Made by a program: the position numbers and the translations under genes
Part shown: positions 53,555-62,773 of the stretch, piece by piece
Numbering within the stretch: the first letter of the stretch is position 1
Layout of the letters: each line of letters opens with the position of its first letter
From: an uncultured Clostridia bacterium
Lineage (GTDB): Bacteria; Bacillota; Clostridia; TANB77; CAG-508
DNA: 64,000 nt
Assembly: GCA_944386755.1 (NCBI GenBank)
Contig: CALXCF010000003.1
Span: 41,442 to 105,441, forward strand
Reading direction: 5' to 3'
Notes under the pieces: generated by a model
Told to the model about the DNA's origin: nothing
Database searches by the model: none
Seen by the model: the letters and a program-made list of their open reading frames with translations, nothing else

Positions 53555-53939
53555 ATCTAATTGCTACATTTTTCTCTTTTAGCATTCTTACATATTTTAG
53601 AGTATCTAATGTATTTCTTGCAAATCTTGATATTGATTTTGTTAGTATTAAATCAATTTTTCCATTCATACTATCTTGTATCATTCTCATAAAGTTACTT
53701 CGTTTGTAATCTTGTGTTCCTGATATTGATTCATCTGCATATACTTCTACAAAAGACCATTCTATATTTTTTGATATTTTTTCATTGTAGTATTTTACTT
53801 GTGATTCAAAACTGTTTAATTGGTCTTCTGAATCTGTGCTTACTCTTGCATATGCTGCTACTTTTAGCTTTCGATTTATTTGCAACCCTGTAGTTCTATC
53901 TATTCTTCCTTGTACTTTCTCTATAACTTGAACTTCCAT
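53541..53939 (-). pseudogene. Serine recombinase, truncated after the catalytic domain
   Basis: 132 residues of a resolvase/invertase-type domain: VAAYARVSTDSEDQLNSFES with the catalytic Ser in the R-V-S-T motif, WSFVEVYADESISGTQDYKR and LILTKSISRFARNTLDTLKY. After KEKNVA the family sequence stops and IRYGRI ends the frame. Large serine recombinases run on for about 350 more residues with zinc and DNA-binding domains, all missing. It is the remains of an integrative element of the Tn4451/TndX kind, with a deletion joining it to the next gene. Confidence 0.8.
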
Positions 53940-53986
53940 TAATCCTCCATTCTGTTAGAGAGAACCCTGTTTGGATTATACACTAT

Positions 53987-54193
53987 TTAAAAGTTAAAAT
54001 CAATCTCGTATTTTTCTAGTTTATATTCCTTTATGATGTTCTCTTTTGCTTGTTTGTATATTTTTTCATCTATTAGTTTGTCTTTGTATATCCTATTTAA
54101 AAGTATTATTTCAATACTTCCATTTAATAAATTATCATCTACCTCATCTTGTAATAGCTTAGTGTTTATCTTTTGTTTTTTAATATTATCCAT
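53987..54193 (-). CDS. SHOCT-like small protein beside recombinase remnant
   Basis: A 68-residue protein with the pattern NRIYKDKLIDEKIYKQAKEN, similar to the short C-terminal SHOCT-type helix pair often encoded just upstream of large serine recombinases in mobile elements. The start is ATG 54193 after GAGG; a frame extension to 54211 is possible. Function unknown. Confidence 0.55.
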   Translation of the reverse strand: MDNIKKQKINTKLLQDEVDDNLLNGSIEIILLNRIYKDKLIDEKIYKQAKENIIKEYKLEKYEIDFNF

Positions 54194-54203
54194 AAGTCGT
54201 ACC

Positions 54204-54485
54204 TCATACATCTTTCGTATTTTCTACAATATTTATAATGTATTCTTTTATTTCTTTGTTTGGTATGTCATTAAAATATTTTGCTATTTCTTCTTGTGTA
54301 AAAATTATTTTCAAACTTTTTTCATTTTTATAACTTTCTAATTTGTCTTTACTTAGAATATAGTTTTCACCTAATTTTTTGCTTTTTCTAAAATCTCTCT
54401 TTATTTTTTTAGCTATGCTATCTGTAATTTCGTAATTATAATTTTGTATTATTTCTGCTATCTTATATTGATTTTTCTTATCCAA
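54204..54485 (-). CDS. Small hypothetical protein of the recombinase cluster
   Basis: A 93-residue helical, basic protein: YKIAEIIQNYNYEITDSIAK, KKIKRDFRKSKKLGENYILS and IFTQEEIAKYFNDIPNKEIK. Not recognised. It overlaps the SHOCT-like open frame and follows the ParB-like gene by 15 bases, so the four genes form one transcript of mobile-element origin. Confidence 0.5.
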   Translation of the reverse strand: MDKKNQYKIAEIIQNYNYEITDSIAKKIKRDFRKSKKLGENYILSKDKLESYKNEKSLKIIFTQEEIAKYFNDIPNKEIKEYIINIVENTKDV

Positions 54486-54500
54486 AAAACTTATATGTTC

Positions 54501-54935
54501 TTATGGATTTATTCCTAGCTTTTTATTATTTACAAGTTCTTGTAATTCTGGTATTAAATAATTTAATCTTAAGTATTTTTGAAATGTTCCATTGCTAATA
54601 TTTTTATCTTTGCAAATTTCTTTTCTATTTTGGTTATATTCTTCAAAATATTTCTTATATTTTTTTGCTATTTCCATTGGTGTATTTGGTGTTACACTAA
54701 ATGTATTAATCATATTTTCATTTTCATTTTTATGTTTGTGTTCTATTCTACTTTCCTTTATGACTGGCTCATAATCTTCTCCTAGTATGTTTAAAACTTC
54801 TTCTTTGCTAATCCATTCCATATTAACACTTTCTAGAATTTCTCCCACTTCGAGTTTTTCTTCCATCATTTTTTTGACCTTCTTTATCTCTTCTTTTTTG
54901 TAATAATTTATTAGTAATTGATTTGTTTCTGCCAT
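54501..54935 (-). CDS. ParB-like HTH fragment of mobile-element origin
   Basis: A 144-residue protein. The last 70 residues match the central HTH of ParB/Spo0J-like proteins: TPMEIAKKYKKYFEEYNQNR, then KNISNGTFQKYLRLNYLIPE and LQELVNNKKLGI, where full proteins continue. The N-terminal ParB box (with G-E-R/R-x-x-A) is not evident and the protein stops early, so it is probably truncated or specialised. The start is ATG 54935, eight bases after GGAGG. Confidence 0.6.
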   Translation of the reverse strand: MAETNQLLINYYKKEEIKKVKKMMEEKLEVGEILESVNMEWISKEEVLNILGEDYEPVIKESRIEHKHKNENENMINTFSVTPNTPMEIAKKYKKYFEEYNQNRKEICKDKNISNGTFQKYLRLNYLIPELQELVNNKKLGINP

Positions 54936-54969
54936 AATCAAAACCTCCATATACTTTATTTAAAAAACA

Positions 54970-55020
54970 GAAAGCAAGAAAAAAAGTTAGATTTTTTCTC
55001 TAACTTAGTTTCTTGCTTTC
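54970..55020. repeat. Nested stem-loop upstream of the ParB-like gene
   Basis: An outer 12-bp perfect stem (GAAAGCAAGAAA 54970-54981 with 55009-55020) and an inner 7-bp stem (AAGTTAG 54984-54990 with 55000-55006). In the 5' region of the minus-strand gene it could be a terminator of incoming transcription or a leader. The 55021-55400 stretch holds no gene I can support. Confidence 0.55.
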
Positions 55021-55400
55021 AATTTTTCGTATTAAGATAATATCATCTTGTTTTTTATACGTCAATGAATGTTTTTTGAAACAATTTTGAAATTTTATTT
55101 TGAATATAAATAATAATTTTATATTATTTATAAAATACACTATGTATATTTCTTATACATCTAATGTATTTTATAATACTAACAATGTATTTCATTTATG
55201 AATATTCTGTTTGTTTTTTATTACATCTCAGTTATATCAAGCATTTTTTCACTTTTTATTTCTCTGTACTTCTTCTGCATTTTTTTATCTTTTACAGAAG
55301 ACTAGAAAACTTGTTTTTCTATGTGTTTACGAGATACACTCTGTATCTCTTTCCTGCCTTTTAGTAATATTATTTAATTTACTTTTGATTTTTAATTTTA

Positions 55401-55512
55401 TAAGTCAAATTTTTTAATTTTTTTGACCCAAAATAATTTATAGGTCAAAAATTTCGATTTTTTTGACCTATAATTTTTTATAGGTCAAATTTTTTGATTT
55501 TTTTGACCTATG
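55401..55512. repeat. 40-bp tandem repeat, almost three units
   Basis: TAAGTCAAAT, TAGGTCAAAA and TAGGTCAAAT begin at 55401, 55441 and 55481; TTTTGACC[C/T]A starts at 55421, 55461 and 55501. Each unit is thus a TAGGTCAAA/TTTGACCTA dyad with an A/T-rich spacer, period exactly 40 bp. It lies between the 3' end of fic and the ParB-like promoter. Iteron-like or operator-like; no unique spacers, so not CRISPR. Confidence 0.7.
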
Positions 55513-55516
55513 GATT

Positions 55517-56653
55517 TTATTTTAAAAATAAATCTGTATATTTTTGGAAAGTAAAAATTTGATTTCTACTATATCCTGTTGTTTCTACAATAATATTATT
55601 TTCTAATAAACAATTAATAATATTTTTTATTGTTCCTTCTTTTATTTTTGTTATATCACATAATTTCTTTCTGTTAATCACAGGTTCATTATATAATACA
55701 TCTATTACTTTCTTTACATTATCAGATTTTACTGGTAAATTAACTATAACTTTATCCATTTCCATTGTAAGCTCAACTACATTTCTAAATTTTTCTTTGG
55801 CTGTTTTTGAGGTTTCTATAACCGCTTCTAAGAAAAATTTAATCCAAGCTATCATATCATTATGAGTTCTTACTCTTGTTAGCATATCATAATATGTATC
55901 TTTATTTCTTTCGATGTAATCAGAAATATATAAACAAGATTTATCAAGCATTCCTTTGCTTTGAATATATAATGGTATAAGTAGTCTTCCTATTCTTCCA
56001 TTGCCATCTAAAAATGGATGTATTGACTCAAATTGGTAATGTAAAATTGCAATTTTTATTAAGTCTGGTGTATCTATTTCTTCATTATTTATAAATTTTT
56101 CAAAATCTGTTAAACATTCTGCAATTTCAGTATGTGGTGGTGGAACATATACCGCATTACTTGGCATACTTCCTCCAATCCAGTTTTGTGATGTTCTAAA
56201 TTCTCCTGGTGTTTTATGTTCTCCACGAACTCCTTGCATTAATATTTTATGAAGTTCTCTTATTAATCTAGTACATACTGGAAACCCATTTTTTATTCTT
56301 TCTACACCATAGTTTGTAGCTTTTACATAGTTTTGTACTTCTTCCCAATCATCTCTTTTTTCTGGGTTAATATCTGTTACATCTAATAAATCTTCTTCTA
56401 CTGTCGTTCTTGTTCCTTCAATTCTACTTGATTTATTAGCTTCAATTTTTACATGCATTTTAATATATAAATCTACATTTGGTATCAATAATGAATAAGC
56501 ATTTAACTCTCCAATTTGTCTGTTGGCTTCTGCTAATAGTTTGTCCAATTTTGTGTCATCCCATCCCCAGTTATAGTTTATTTTACTAGGAATAAATGCT
56601 TTGTAATCATTCATTTTTACGTACTCGCCTGATCTGTATTCTTCAAGTTTCAT
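55517..56653 (-). CDS. fic: Fic domain protein (class II, with winged helix)
   Basis: A 378-residue protein. The N-terminal inhibition motif SSRIEG (S75-x3-E79-G80) blocks the ATP site in cis. The Fic motif is HPFLDGNGRIGR (212-223) with the catalytic His. Before it lie EFRTSQNWIGGSMPSNAVYV and PPPHTEIAECLTDFEKFINN, the usual Fic flap. The C-terminus is a winged helix (VIDVLYNEPVINRKKLCDIT). It likely AMPylates a protein, with activity relieved by some trigger. The start is ATG 56653 after AGGAG. It overlaps the GajB gene end by 11 bases. Confidence 0.92.
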   Translation of the reverse strand: MKLEEYRSGEYVKMNDYKAFIPSKINYNWGWDDTKLDKLLAEANRQIGELNAYSLLIPNVDLYIKMHVKIEANKSSRIEGTRTTVEEDLLDVTDINPEKRDDWEEVQNYVKATNYGVERIKNGFPVCTRLIRELHKILMQGVRGEHKTPGEFRTSQNWIGGSMPSNAVYVPPPHTEIAECLTDFEKFINNEEIDTPDLIKIAILHYQFESIHPFLDGNGRIGRLLIPLYIQSKGMLDKSCLYISDYIERNKDTYYDMLTRVRTHNDMIAWIKFFLEAVIETSKTAKEKFRNVVELTMEMDKVIVNLPVKSDNVKKVIDVLYNEPVINRKKLCDITKIKEGTIKNIINCLLENNIIVETTGYSRNQIFTFQKYTDLFLK

Positions 56654-58478
56654 TATCATCATCTCCTATACAAATAATTTCAACATCTAAATCATTTATT
56701 TCTTTTACAAATTTATTATAAGTATCGCTTGTAATTGCTACGCATAACATATCTGTTGGTCTTGTAAATCCTACATATAGTTTGTGAAGAAAGTTTTTTG
56801 TTGTTTTCAAGTTTTTATTAGTCCTTATGTGTTTTTCGAATACATTATCAATGTCATAGTATCCATTAAATGTTTCACAAACTAAAGTAGCTGTATGAGT
56901 TTCTCCTTTAACACTATGTATAGTTCCATAATCAATTTTAATTTTTTTCTCATTATTTTCAAAAATAAAATAATTACTATCTATGTTCTCCTTTTTTATA
57001 TCAATTGTTTGTTTATAAAAATATTTAATTCTATTATCTAAATATTCCTTATTAATTATTATTTTTTCTAGAGTATCTCTTATAATTAACTTTTCTAATT
57101 CACAAATATTTTCAAAGCTTGTATTTTTCATTATGCTTTTTAGAATTTTTTCTTTATCTATATATTTTTCTATTCTTTCAAAAAAATTATCTTTGTTGTC
57201 TATATGGGCATAGTTATTTAAATCAACAAATTTATAAGCTTGATATAAGGTTTCTAGCATACATTTATAAATACTATATTTATTTAAATTTTTCTTTAAT
57301 ATATATTCTACCTTTGATAATTTTATAGGTTTGGTTTCTATATCTATATAGTTATCTAATGTTATCTTTGTTTCATGCTGTTTTCTAACTGCTCCAATCA
57401 TTTTAAATATAGCGTTTTCTTTTTCATCTAGTTTATGTTTTATTATTTGTTTGCCAAATATTTCTTTTACTTTATTAATATTGTCATTATTAAATACAAT
57501 AACTTTCACTTTTATATTATTTTGTATTTTACCTTTCATACCTGTGTTTTTGACTTCAAAATGATTAGCAAATTCAGCAATATTAATAGAATTTCTTAAA
57601 GAGTTTTTTATTTTCAATTCATTTTCGATTTTCCATATAGTCTTATCATATATCTGTTGATTTGGGTCTCCTATTTTTTGAAAAGTAACGTTTTCAAATA
57701 ATTCATTTATAACATCATATTCCCATTCTCTTACATCTTGCATTTCATCAATTATAATATATTCAAATCTATTTTCTATATATTTTTTTATAAGTACATT
57801 TTCCTTTAAATATTTTAGAGATATTATAAAAACATCTTTAAAATTAAATATTCCTTCTTTTATTAGTTCTTCCTTTGCATTTATTATTGCCTCTTTATAG
57901 TCTCGACTTGTTGTTTCTTTCATACCTAGATTGGTATCTTCCATATTCAAATTCTTATAATATATTTTTATTCCGTCAGTGTATACTTCATCAAATCTAA
58001 AATCTTTCTTCTCCAATGTGTAAATTTTGTTCTTTAAAATCATATTTATTTTTTCTCTTAATCTCATTGCACAAAAATCATCATCAATACTGTCTAGTTT
58101 TTTATTAAATTTTGACATATACCAATCTCTAAAAATATATTCACCAACAAATTTTTGAATTGTTTTACAACAATTTGGATATTGATAAACTTTATGATTT
58201 ATTCCTAACTTTTTTTCAATTTCATTTACTGCTACATTAGTTAAAGATAAAACCGCTATCCCTTTTTGACTTTTTTTCTGTAATAATTTTTCTGTTAATA
58301 TATCTATTTTTGCACACATTAATGTAGTTTTACCACTTCCAGCACATGCAATAATATCCACATTATCCGTATATTTTATAGCATTTCTTCTTTCTAAATC
58401 AAATTTTCCTTTTGGTTTCAACAATTTATTTTCAGTTATATCTATATCTGCATCTGTTATAATAATATCTTTATTCAT
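56643..58478 (-). CDS. gajB: GajB-like UvrD-family helicase (Gabija)
   Basis: A 611-residue superfamily 1 helicase: Walker A VDIIACAGSGKTTLMCAKID (about 40-59), motif Ia GIAVLSLTNVAVNEIEKKLG, motif II RFEYIIIDEMQDVREWEYDV, motif III FQKIGDPNQQIYDKT, motif V VHSVKGETHTATLVCETF, motif VI KLYVGFTRPTDMLCVAITS. Start ATG 58478 after TTGGAG, overlapping the end of gajA by a few bases. In Gabija, GajB binds nucleotides or DNA ends and activates or assists the GajA nuclease against phage. It is longer than typical GajB (about 490 residues). Confidence 0.85.
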   Translation of the reverse strand: MNKDIIITDADIDITENKLLKPKGKFDLERRNAIKYTDNVDIIACAGSGKTTLMCAKIDILTEKLLQKKSQKGIAVLSLTNVAVNEIEKKLGINHKVYQYPNCCKTIQKFVGEYIFRDWYMSKFNKKLDSIDDDFCAMRLREKINMILKNKIYTLEKKDFRFDEVYTDGIKIYYKNLNMEDTNLGMKETTSRDYKEAIINAKEELIKEGIFNFKDVFIISLKYLKENVLIKKYIENRFEYIIIDEMQDVREWEYDVINELFENVTFQKIGDPNQQIYDKTIWKIENELKIKNSLRNSINIAEFANHFEVKNTGMKGKIQNNIKVKVIVFNNDNINKVKEIFGKQIIKHKLDEKENAIFKMIGAVRKQHETKITLDNYIDIETKPIKLSKVEYILKKNLNKYSIYKCMLETLYQAYKFVDLNNYAHIDNKDNFFERIEKYIDKEKILKSIMKNTSFENICELEKLIIRDTLEKIIINKEYLDNRIKYFYKQTIDIKKENIDSNYFIFENNEKKIKIDYGTIHSVKGETHTATLVCETFNGYYDIDNVFEKHIRTNKNLKTTKNFLHKLYVGFTRPTDMLCVAITSDTYNKFVKEINDLDVEIICIGDDDNET

Positions 58479-60369
58479 TCTCTTCTCCAACAAATTCTAT
58501 TGCATCTATTAAATACTTTATTTTATCATCTTTTTTTAATTCTTCCTTATATTTCTGTTTTTCTTCTATTGTTTCTTTCAAATTATATTCACTCTCAATC
58601 TTTTCGGCAAGAATTTGTGCTGTTATTGCTTTTGAAACTTTTTTATCTAGCATTTCCTCTTCATATATCTTTCGAGCAAGTTCATTGTCATCTAGTCCTT
58701 TATTTTTTTCTAAATATTTTTCTGCATTTTCCTTACATTCAATTATTTTTTTAACTGCATCAGGATATTTATTACTATTCTGTTCCTTTTCTGCTTCATA
58801 TATTGATTGTAATAATAATTTTCTATATTTTCCCATAGCTATACAATATTCCAAAGTCCTTTTAGGTGATACAAAAGTTCTTATATTATTTTTATAATCA
58901 TAATAACTTTCCTTTTCTTTTTTTGTGCGTTCTTCTCTTTCAATTAGCTGCTTTTCTGTTTCAATCCATTTTCCATCTTTATTCTTTTTTCTCCTAACAT
59001 CTAAATCTGTTATTATTGCTATTTTTATATTAAAAAACTCGCTCTCATCTTTTCTCTGAAATATCCTACTATATCTTAAAAAAGCAGTATTTCCAACATT
59101 TATTACCGATATTCCTTCACTCTCTAATGTTTTCCCTAATATAATTTTCGCAAGAACTGGTATTAATAAATTTTCTGCATCACCTTCTACAAATATGAGT
59201 TTTTTCGCAAAAAATAAATTAGCCTTTGTTACATCTAAAAATCTACTTAAAAATTTGTAATCTCCTTTCTCTAAATTAGTATACTTTTCTCCCATATTAT
59301 ATACATTATTATCTTTACAGATTAGCAAGTTTTCGATATTAACTTTTGAAGTTATATTTGGGCTATGTGTTGTCATAATGATTTGCCCATGTTCTTTCTT
59401 AGAATAATTTTCAGTTAGATAATTAATTAAATTTAGTTGTGTTTGTGGGTGTAAATGAGCTTCTATTTCTTCAATTAAAACTGTTTTTAATCCAAAGTAA
59501 CTAGAATTCTTTAATAATAAAAATTCTACTGCTGTAAATAGTAAATTTTCAATTCCTAATCCCTCTTTAGGAGAATCAAATTCTATGCTGACTCTTTCTA
59601 ATATCTCTTTTAATGAATTATCTTTAATTTTAAAATCAGAATTAGATTGTACGTCTCCTGCATTCATCTGTTCTATAAAATCATTTATTAATTCAATAAT
59701 AGATATCTCATTTTCTTGTCCAATTGGTTTGACTTTTATTTCTCTAGTCTTTAATTTTATGCTTTTATTAGCTTCTTTAATTATTTCTACTAGTTCATTA
59801 TTATCATCATCTTTTAAAATATCACTATCAAAATTAAGAAGAATTTGCGCTAACCTAGAATTCTTTTTTGCTACCATTTGATTTTCTGCATCTCTCAATG
59901 GTTTCAGAAAAACAACCTTAAAGAACTCTTTTATTTCTCCTGGTATCCTATATCCAATATCATCCTTTATATCACCAATAAATGTATCAAAAAATATTTT
60001 ATTTTCTTTATATTTTGCTATTGTCTCTATTTTTATGTATGGACAATATTCTGCATTTATACAATTTTCATTTTTTTCTTCAAAAGATAAAAATTCTAGA
60101 AACATTCCACCTTCTTTTTCATTAATACCTCTTATATAACATGTAATTTTAAATTCATTTTCATATTTTCCATTATTACAATAGAAATCCTCTCTTTCTA
60201 CTCTATAAAATTCATTTCCCTGTGTTCCCAATAGGATTCTCATTGCATCAATAATGGCTGTTTTTCCTGAATTATTTTCTCCTACAATTACATTTAAACC
60301 CTCATTAAATTTTATATTTAAATTTTTATATTTTCTAAAATTTTCTAACTTTAACTCTGATATATACAT
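58471..60369 (-). CDS. gajA: GajA-like OLD-family ATPase/TOPRIM nuclease (Gabija)
   Basis: A 632-residue protein: Walker A VGENNSGKTAIIDAMRILLG (29-48), ABC-type Walker B VLIEEIEAHLHPQTQ (about 297-311), switch MTTHSPNI, then a TOPRIM nuclease domain with LIFVEGDAENLLIP (Glu at about 395) and IAIITDLDVRRK (Asp455, Asp457). This is the OLD architecture. Paired directly with a UvrD-like helicase, it matches the Gabija anti-phage system. Retron- or PARIS-type OLD pairs are less likely, given the partner. GAGGGA precedes the ATG. Confidence 0.85.
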   Translation of the reverse strand: MYISELKLENFRKYKNLNIKFNEGLNVIVGENNSGKTAIIDAMRILLGTQGNEFYRVEREDFYCNNGKYENEFKITCYIRGINEKEGGMFLEFLSFEEKNENCINAEYCPYIKIETIAKYKENKIFFDTFIGDIKDDIGYRIPGEIKEFFKVVFLKPLRDAENQMVAKKNSRLAQILLNFDSDILKDDDNNELVEIIKEANKSIKLKTREIKVKPIGQENEISIIELINDFIEQMNAGDVQSNSDFKIKDNSLKEILERVSIEFDSPKEGLGIENLLFTAVEFLLLKNSSYFGLKTVLIEEIEAHLHPQTQLNLINYLTENYSKKEHGQIIMTTHSPNITSKVNIENLLICKDNNVYNMGEKYTNLEKGDYKFLSRFLDVTKANLFFAKKLIFVEGDAENLLIPVLAKIILGKTLESEGISVINVGNTAFLRYSRIFQRKDESEFFNIKIAIITDLDVRRKKNKDGKWIETEKQLIEREERTKKEKESYYDYKNNIRTFVSPKRTLEYCIAMGKYRKLLLQSIYEAEKEQNSNKYPDAVKKIIECKENAEKYLEKNKGLDDNELARKIYEEEMLDKKVSKAITAQILAEKIESEYNLKETIEEKQKYKEELKKDDKIKYLIDAIEFVGEENE

Positions 60370-60383
60370 AAAATTCCCTCAAT

Positions 60384-61082
60384 TTATTCATTAATTATAT
60401 TTAAAACTCTTCTATGATATTCCTCATCTTCTTCCTTTGCATCATATATGATATGCTCATTGTAATATTTAGATATTTTCTCATAATCATAAGATTTTCT
60501 ATCAGTCCATGATACCAAAAATATCTTTTTAATATCTTTATTGGTATATAAATTATCAATTCCATCAAATTTATTTTCTCTAATCATTGAATCTATTGGA
60601 TATACTATTGCAAAATCAAAATTAGAACTTGTTCTATTCCATGTATTTGTTGTATTGAATGTGTCAAACTCATAAAAGTTTCTTCCAATCTTTACTTTTT
60701 CTCCTGACTTAATTGTTTTCTTCTTCAAACCAGTCCAACCTACAAATTCTCTATTTTGTATATTATACATACTATTAGTTCTAAACAATACCTTTGCATT
60801 TTTAAAATTTCTATCTATGATAGCCATAATCAATTTATGTTTTTCATATTGATGCGTTCCAGTTACTAAAATTCCTTTGTCTTTATTATTGAAAAATTTT
60901 TCTATATTATTTATAAATTCTTGTTTATTGTTTTCCATATTTTTCCCTTCTTTCTTCACAATAATAATTTCTATATTTCGCTTATTAATCCTTGTTTTTT
61001 TCTTTGCTTTATAATACTTTTCTAATAATATTGCTTCCTTTTCTATGCCATATAGAGTTAATTTAACTAATTCTTTTTTCAT
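60384..61082 (-). CDS. Hypothetical protein next to gajA
   Basis: A 232-residue protein, family unknown. ILVTGTHQYEKHKLIMAIID resembles a P-loop region that has lost its G-K-T/S. Later AKVLFRTNSMYNIQN, FDTFNTTNTWNRTSSNFDFA and IKKIFLVSWTDRKSYDY suggest an NTPase-like fold. A shorter form starting at ATG 60938, six bases after AAGGG, is also plausible and would drop the basic first 48 residues. It sits 14 bases before gajA, so it may be a third, undescribed member of the defence operon. Confidence 0.55.
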   Translation of the reverse strand: MKKELVKLTLYGIEKEAILLEKYYKAKKKTRINKRNIEIIIVKKEGKNMENNKQEFINNIEKFFNNKDKGILVTGTHQYEKHKLIMAIIDRNFKNAKVLFRTNSMYNIQNREFVGWTGLKKKTIKSGEKVKIGRNFYEFDTFNTTNTWNRTSSNFDFAIVYPIDSMIRENKFDGIDNLYTNKDIKKIFLVSWTDRKSYDYEKISKYYNEHIIYDAKEEDEEYHRRVLNIINE

Positions 61083-61099
61083 TAATGTCAAACCTCAAC

Positions 61100-61912
61100 C
61101 TACTTTGATTTTTTTAGTAATTTATCTAAAAATAAAGCAACACCATCTTCATCATTGGATAATGTAATTTCATCAGCATTTTCTTTAACAATATTAATTG
61201 CATTATCAACAGCCACTTTATATCCTACTTGTGCAAACATTGATAAATCATTTACATCGTCACCAATTGCAATAGTTTCTTCTTTTTTTATATTTAAAAT
61301 TTCCAACAATTTTTTTACTGCATTTCCTTTATTGGAATCTATGTTTGCAATATCACAAAATATGGTTTTATCGTCCTTAAATTTTGTATCTAATAAACTT
61401 TTGTGCCTATTCTTTATTTCTACATTTTCTACTTTTTCAATTTTAGGTATTAATTTTTTTATTTTATCAAAATTACTATCTGCAATAGTACATTGAACAA
61501 CATCATTTTTATATACAAACTCTCTTATATCTTCTTTTAATTGTTTTTCTTGATCTAGATGTTTTACTTTATTTACTACTCTTCCTTCTCCAACATTCAT
61601 AATAAATCTAACATCTTCTGGATTTGCAATTTCATATAATTCTATGATAGCTTCCTTATTCATTTCATTAACATATAAGATTTTGTCTTGTTCATAATCA
61701 TATATATTTCCACCACTTGATGTAATAATATATTTACTTGCAAAACATTCTCTACTTATTTGTTCTGTATATTTTCTTGGTCTTTCAGAACATAATATAA
61801 CTAATATTCCTTTTTCACTTACCCTTTTTATTGTTTCTATTGTTTTTACTGACAAATTTCTATTACTATCCCTTAATGTCCCGTCAATATCTACAAATAT
61901 CGCTTTTATCAT
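61100..61912 (-). CDS. Cof-type HAD hydrolase
   Basis: A 270-residue HAD phosphatase of the Cof group: motif I FVDIDGTLRDSN (Asp), LVILCSERPRKYTEQISREC, the C2 cap (IITSSGGNIYDYEQDKIL and on), motif III/IV Lys and Asp in IAIGDDVNDLSMFAQVGYKV and AVDNAINIVKENADEITLSN. Acts on sugar phosphates or cofactor phosphates. The start is ATG 61912, eight bases after AGGAG; an in-frame GTG three codons upstream is too close to that site. Confidence 0.88.
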   Translation of the reverse strand: MIKAIFVDIDGTLRDSNRNLSVKTIETIKRVSEKGILVILCSERPRKYTEQISRECFASKYIITSSGGNIYDYEQDKILYVNEMNKEAIIELYEIANPEDVRFIMNVGEGRVVNKVKHLDQEKQLKEDIREFVYKNDVVQCTIADSNFDKIKKLIPKIEKVENVEIKNRHKSLLDTKFKDDKTIFCDIANIDSNKGNAVKKLLEILNIKKEETIAIGDDVNDLSMFAQVGYKVAVDNAINIVKENADEITLSNDEDGVALFLDKLLKKSK

Positions 61913-61941
61913 AGATTCCACTCCTATTTAATTCGTTAATT

Positions 61942-62757
61942 CTATTTTTTAAATTCATTTTTTCTATTTCTAAAAAATTCATAAAAGTATCTTACATTTT
62001 CAAGTTCACTCCATTTTTGAACTTTATAATCTTTTGTATCTAAATTATATATTTTAGCATTTAGAATTCCTAACATAAATGGCGAATGAGTTGCAATTAT
62101 AAATTGAATCCCTAAATATCTTGCCATTTTATTTATTTCTTCTGCAAGTTTTACTTGATTTTGTGGAGATAAAGAAACCTCCGGCTCATCTAGTAAATAC
62201 AAATTATCTGGTTCAATATTATCTTCTAAAATTTGCAGTGTTGTTTCTCCATTAGAATATTTATCTTGTGAAAATTCAAACCTTGCAAACTGCTTTCCAC
62301 CTTCTTTTGTCTGCAAAAAATCCTTTGCATTTTGCAATCCTCTTTCTCTTGCTAAATTACTTTCTATACTTTCTTGTAAAATTGCATCTTGTTGTATTTT
62401 CCTTATTTCATATAAGATTTCTTCACTTTTTATATATCTGCTATTTTCTGGTATTCTAGTTAATTTTCTACCATTTTCATTTTCTCCTAATTCATATTCA
62501 CATGTTGATGCATAATCCTCAAAATAATCTAATGTTCCAACAACTTTTGGATTACTTCGTTCTTTTCCTTTTAAATTTAATTTATGAGCAATGATATTTA
62601 GTATGGTTGATTTTCCAGAACCATTATTTCCATATAATACGGTTATATTGTCAAATATAAATATATCTGGCTCTTTATTTTGTAATACATTAAATGGATA
62701 TATATTATTATTTGTTATTTTGCTATCACTTAATTTAAATGTTTTTAGGTATATCAT
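61942..62757 (-). CDS. AAA/ABC-type ATPase, predicted stand-alone
   Basis: A 271-residue protein with Walker A TVLYGNNGSGKSTILNIIAH, an insert with arginines, Walker B NLYLLDEPEVSLSPQNQVKL and switch FIIATHSPFMLGIL, which is the AAA_21/AAA_15-type ATPase found alone or with nuclease partners in stress or defence contexts. No membrane parts. It ends close to the HAD gene. No strong ribosome binding site (AGGCAA). It resembles the ATPase half of the OLD-type protein 2 kb away but without a TOPRIM domain. Confidence 0.78.
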   Translation of the reverse strand: MIYLKTFKLSDSKITNNNIYPFNVLQNKEPDIFIFDNITVLYGNNGSGKSTILNIIAHKLNLKGKERSNPKVVGTLDYFEDYASTCEYELGENENGRKLTRIPENSRYIKSEEILYEIRKIQQDAILQESIESNLARERGLQNAKDFLQTKEGGKQFARFEFSQDKYSNGETTLQILEDNIEPDNLYLLDEPEVSLSPQNQVKLAEEINKMARYLGIQFIIATHSPFMLGILNAKIYNLDTKDYKVQKWSELENVRYFYEFFRNRKNEFKK

Positions 62758-62773
62758 ATATTGCCTAGCCTTT

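Noticed and set aside
55401-55512. CRISPR array
   Set aside because: The spacers are as similar to each other as the repeats, there are fewer than three full units, and there are no cas genes.
58471-60369. Retron- or PARIS-associated OLD ATPase
   Set aside because: The partner is a UvrD-like helicase in direct overlap and no retron RT/ncRNA or AriA/AriB-type pair is present, so Gabija fits better.
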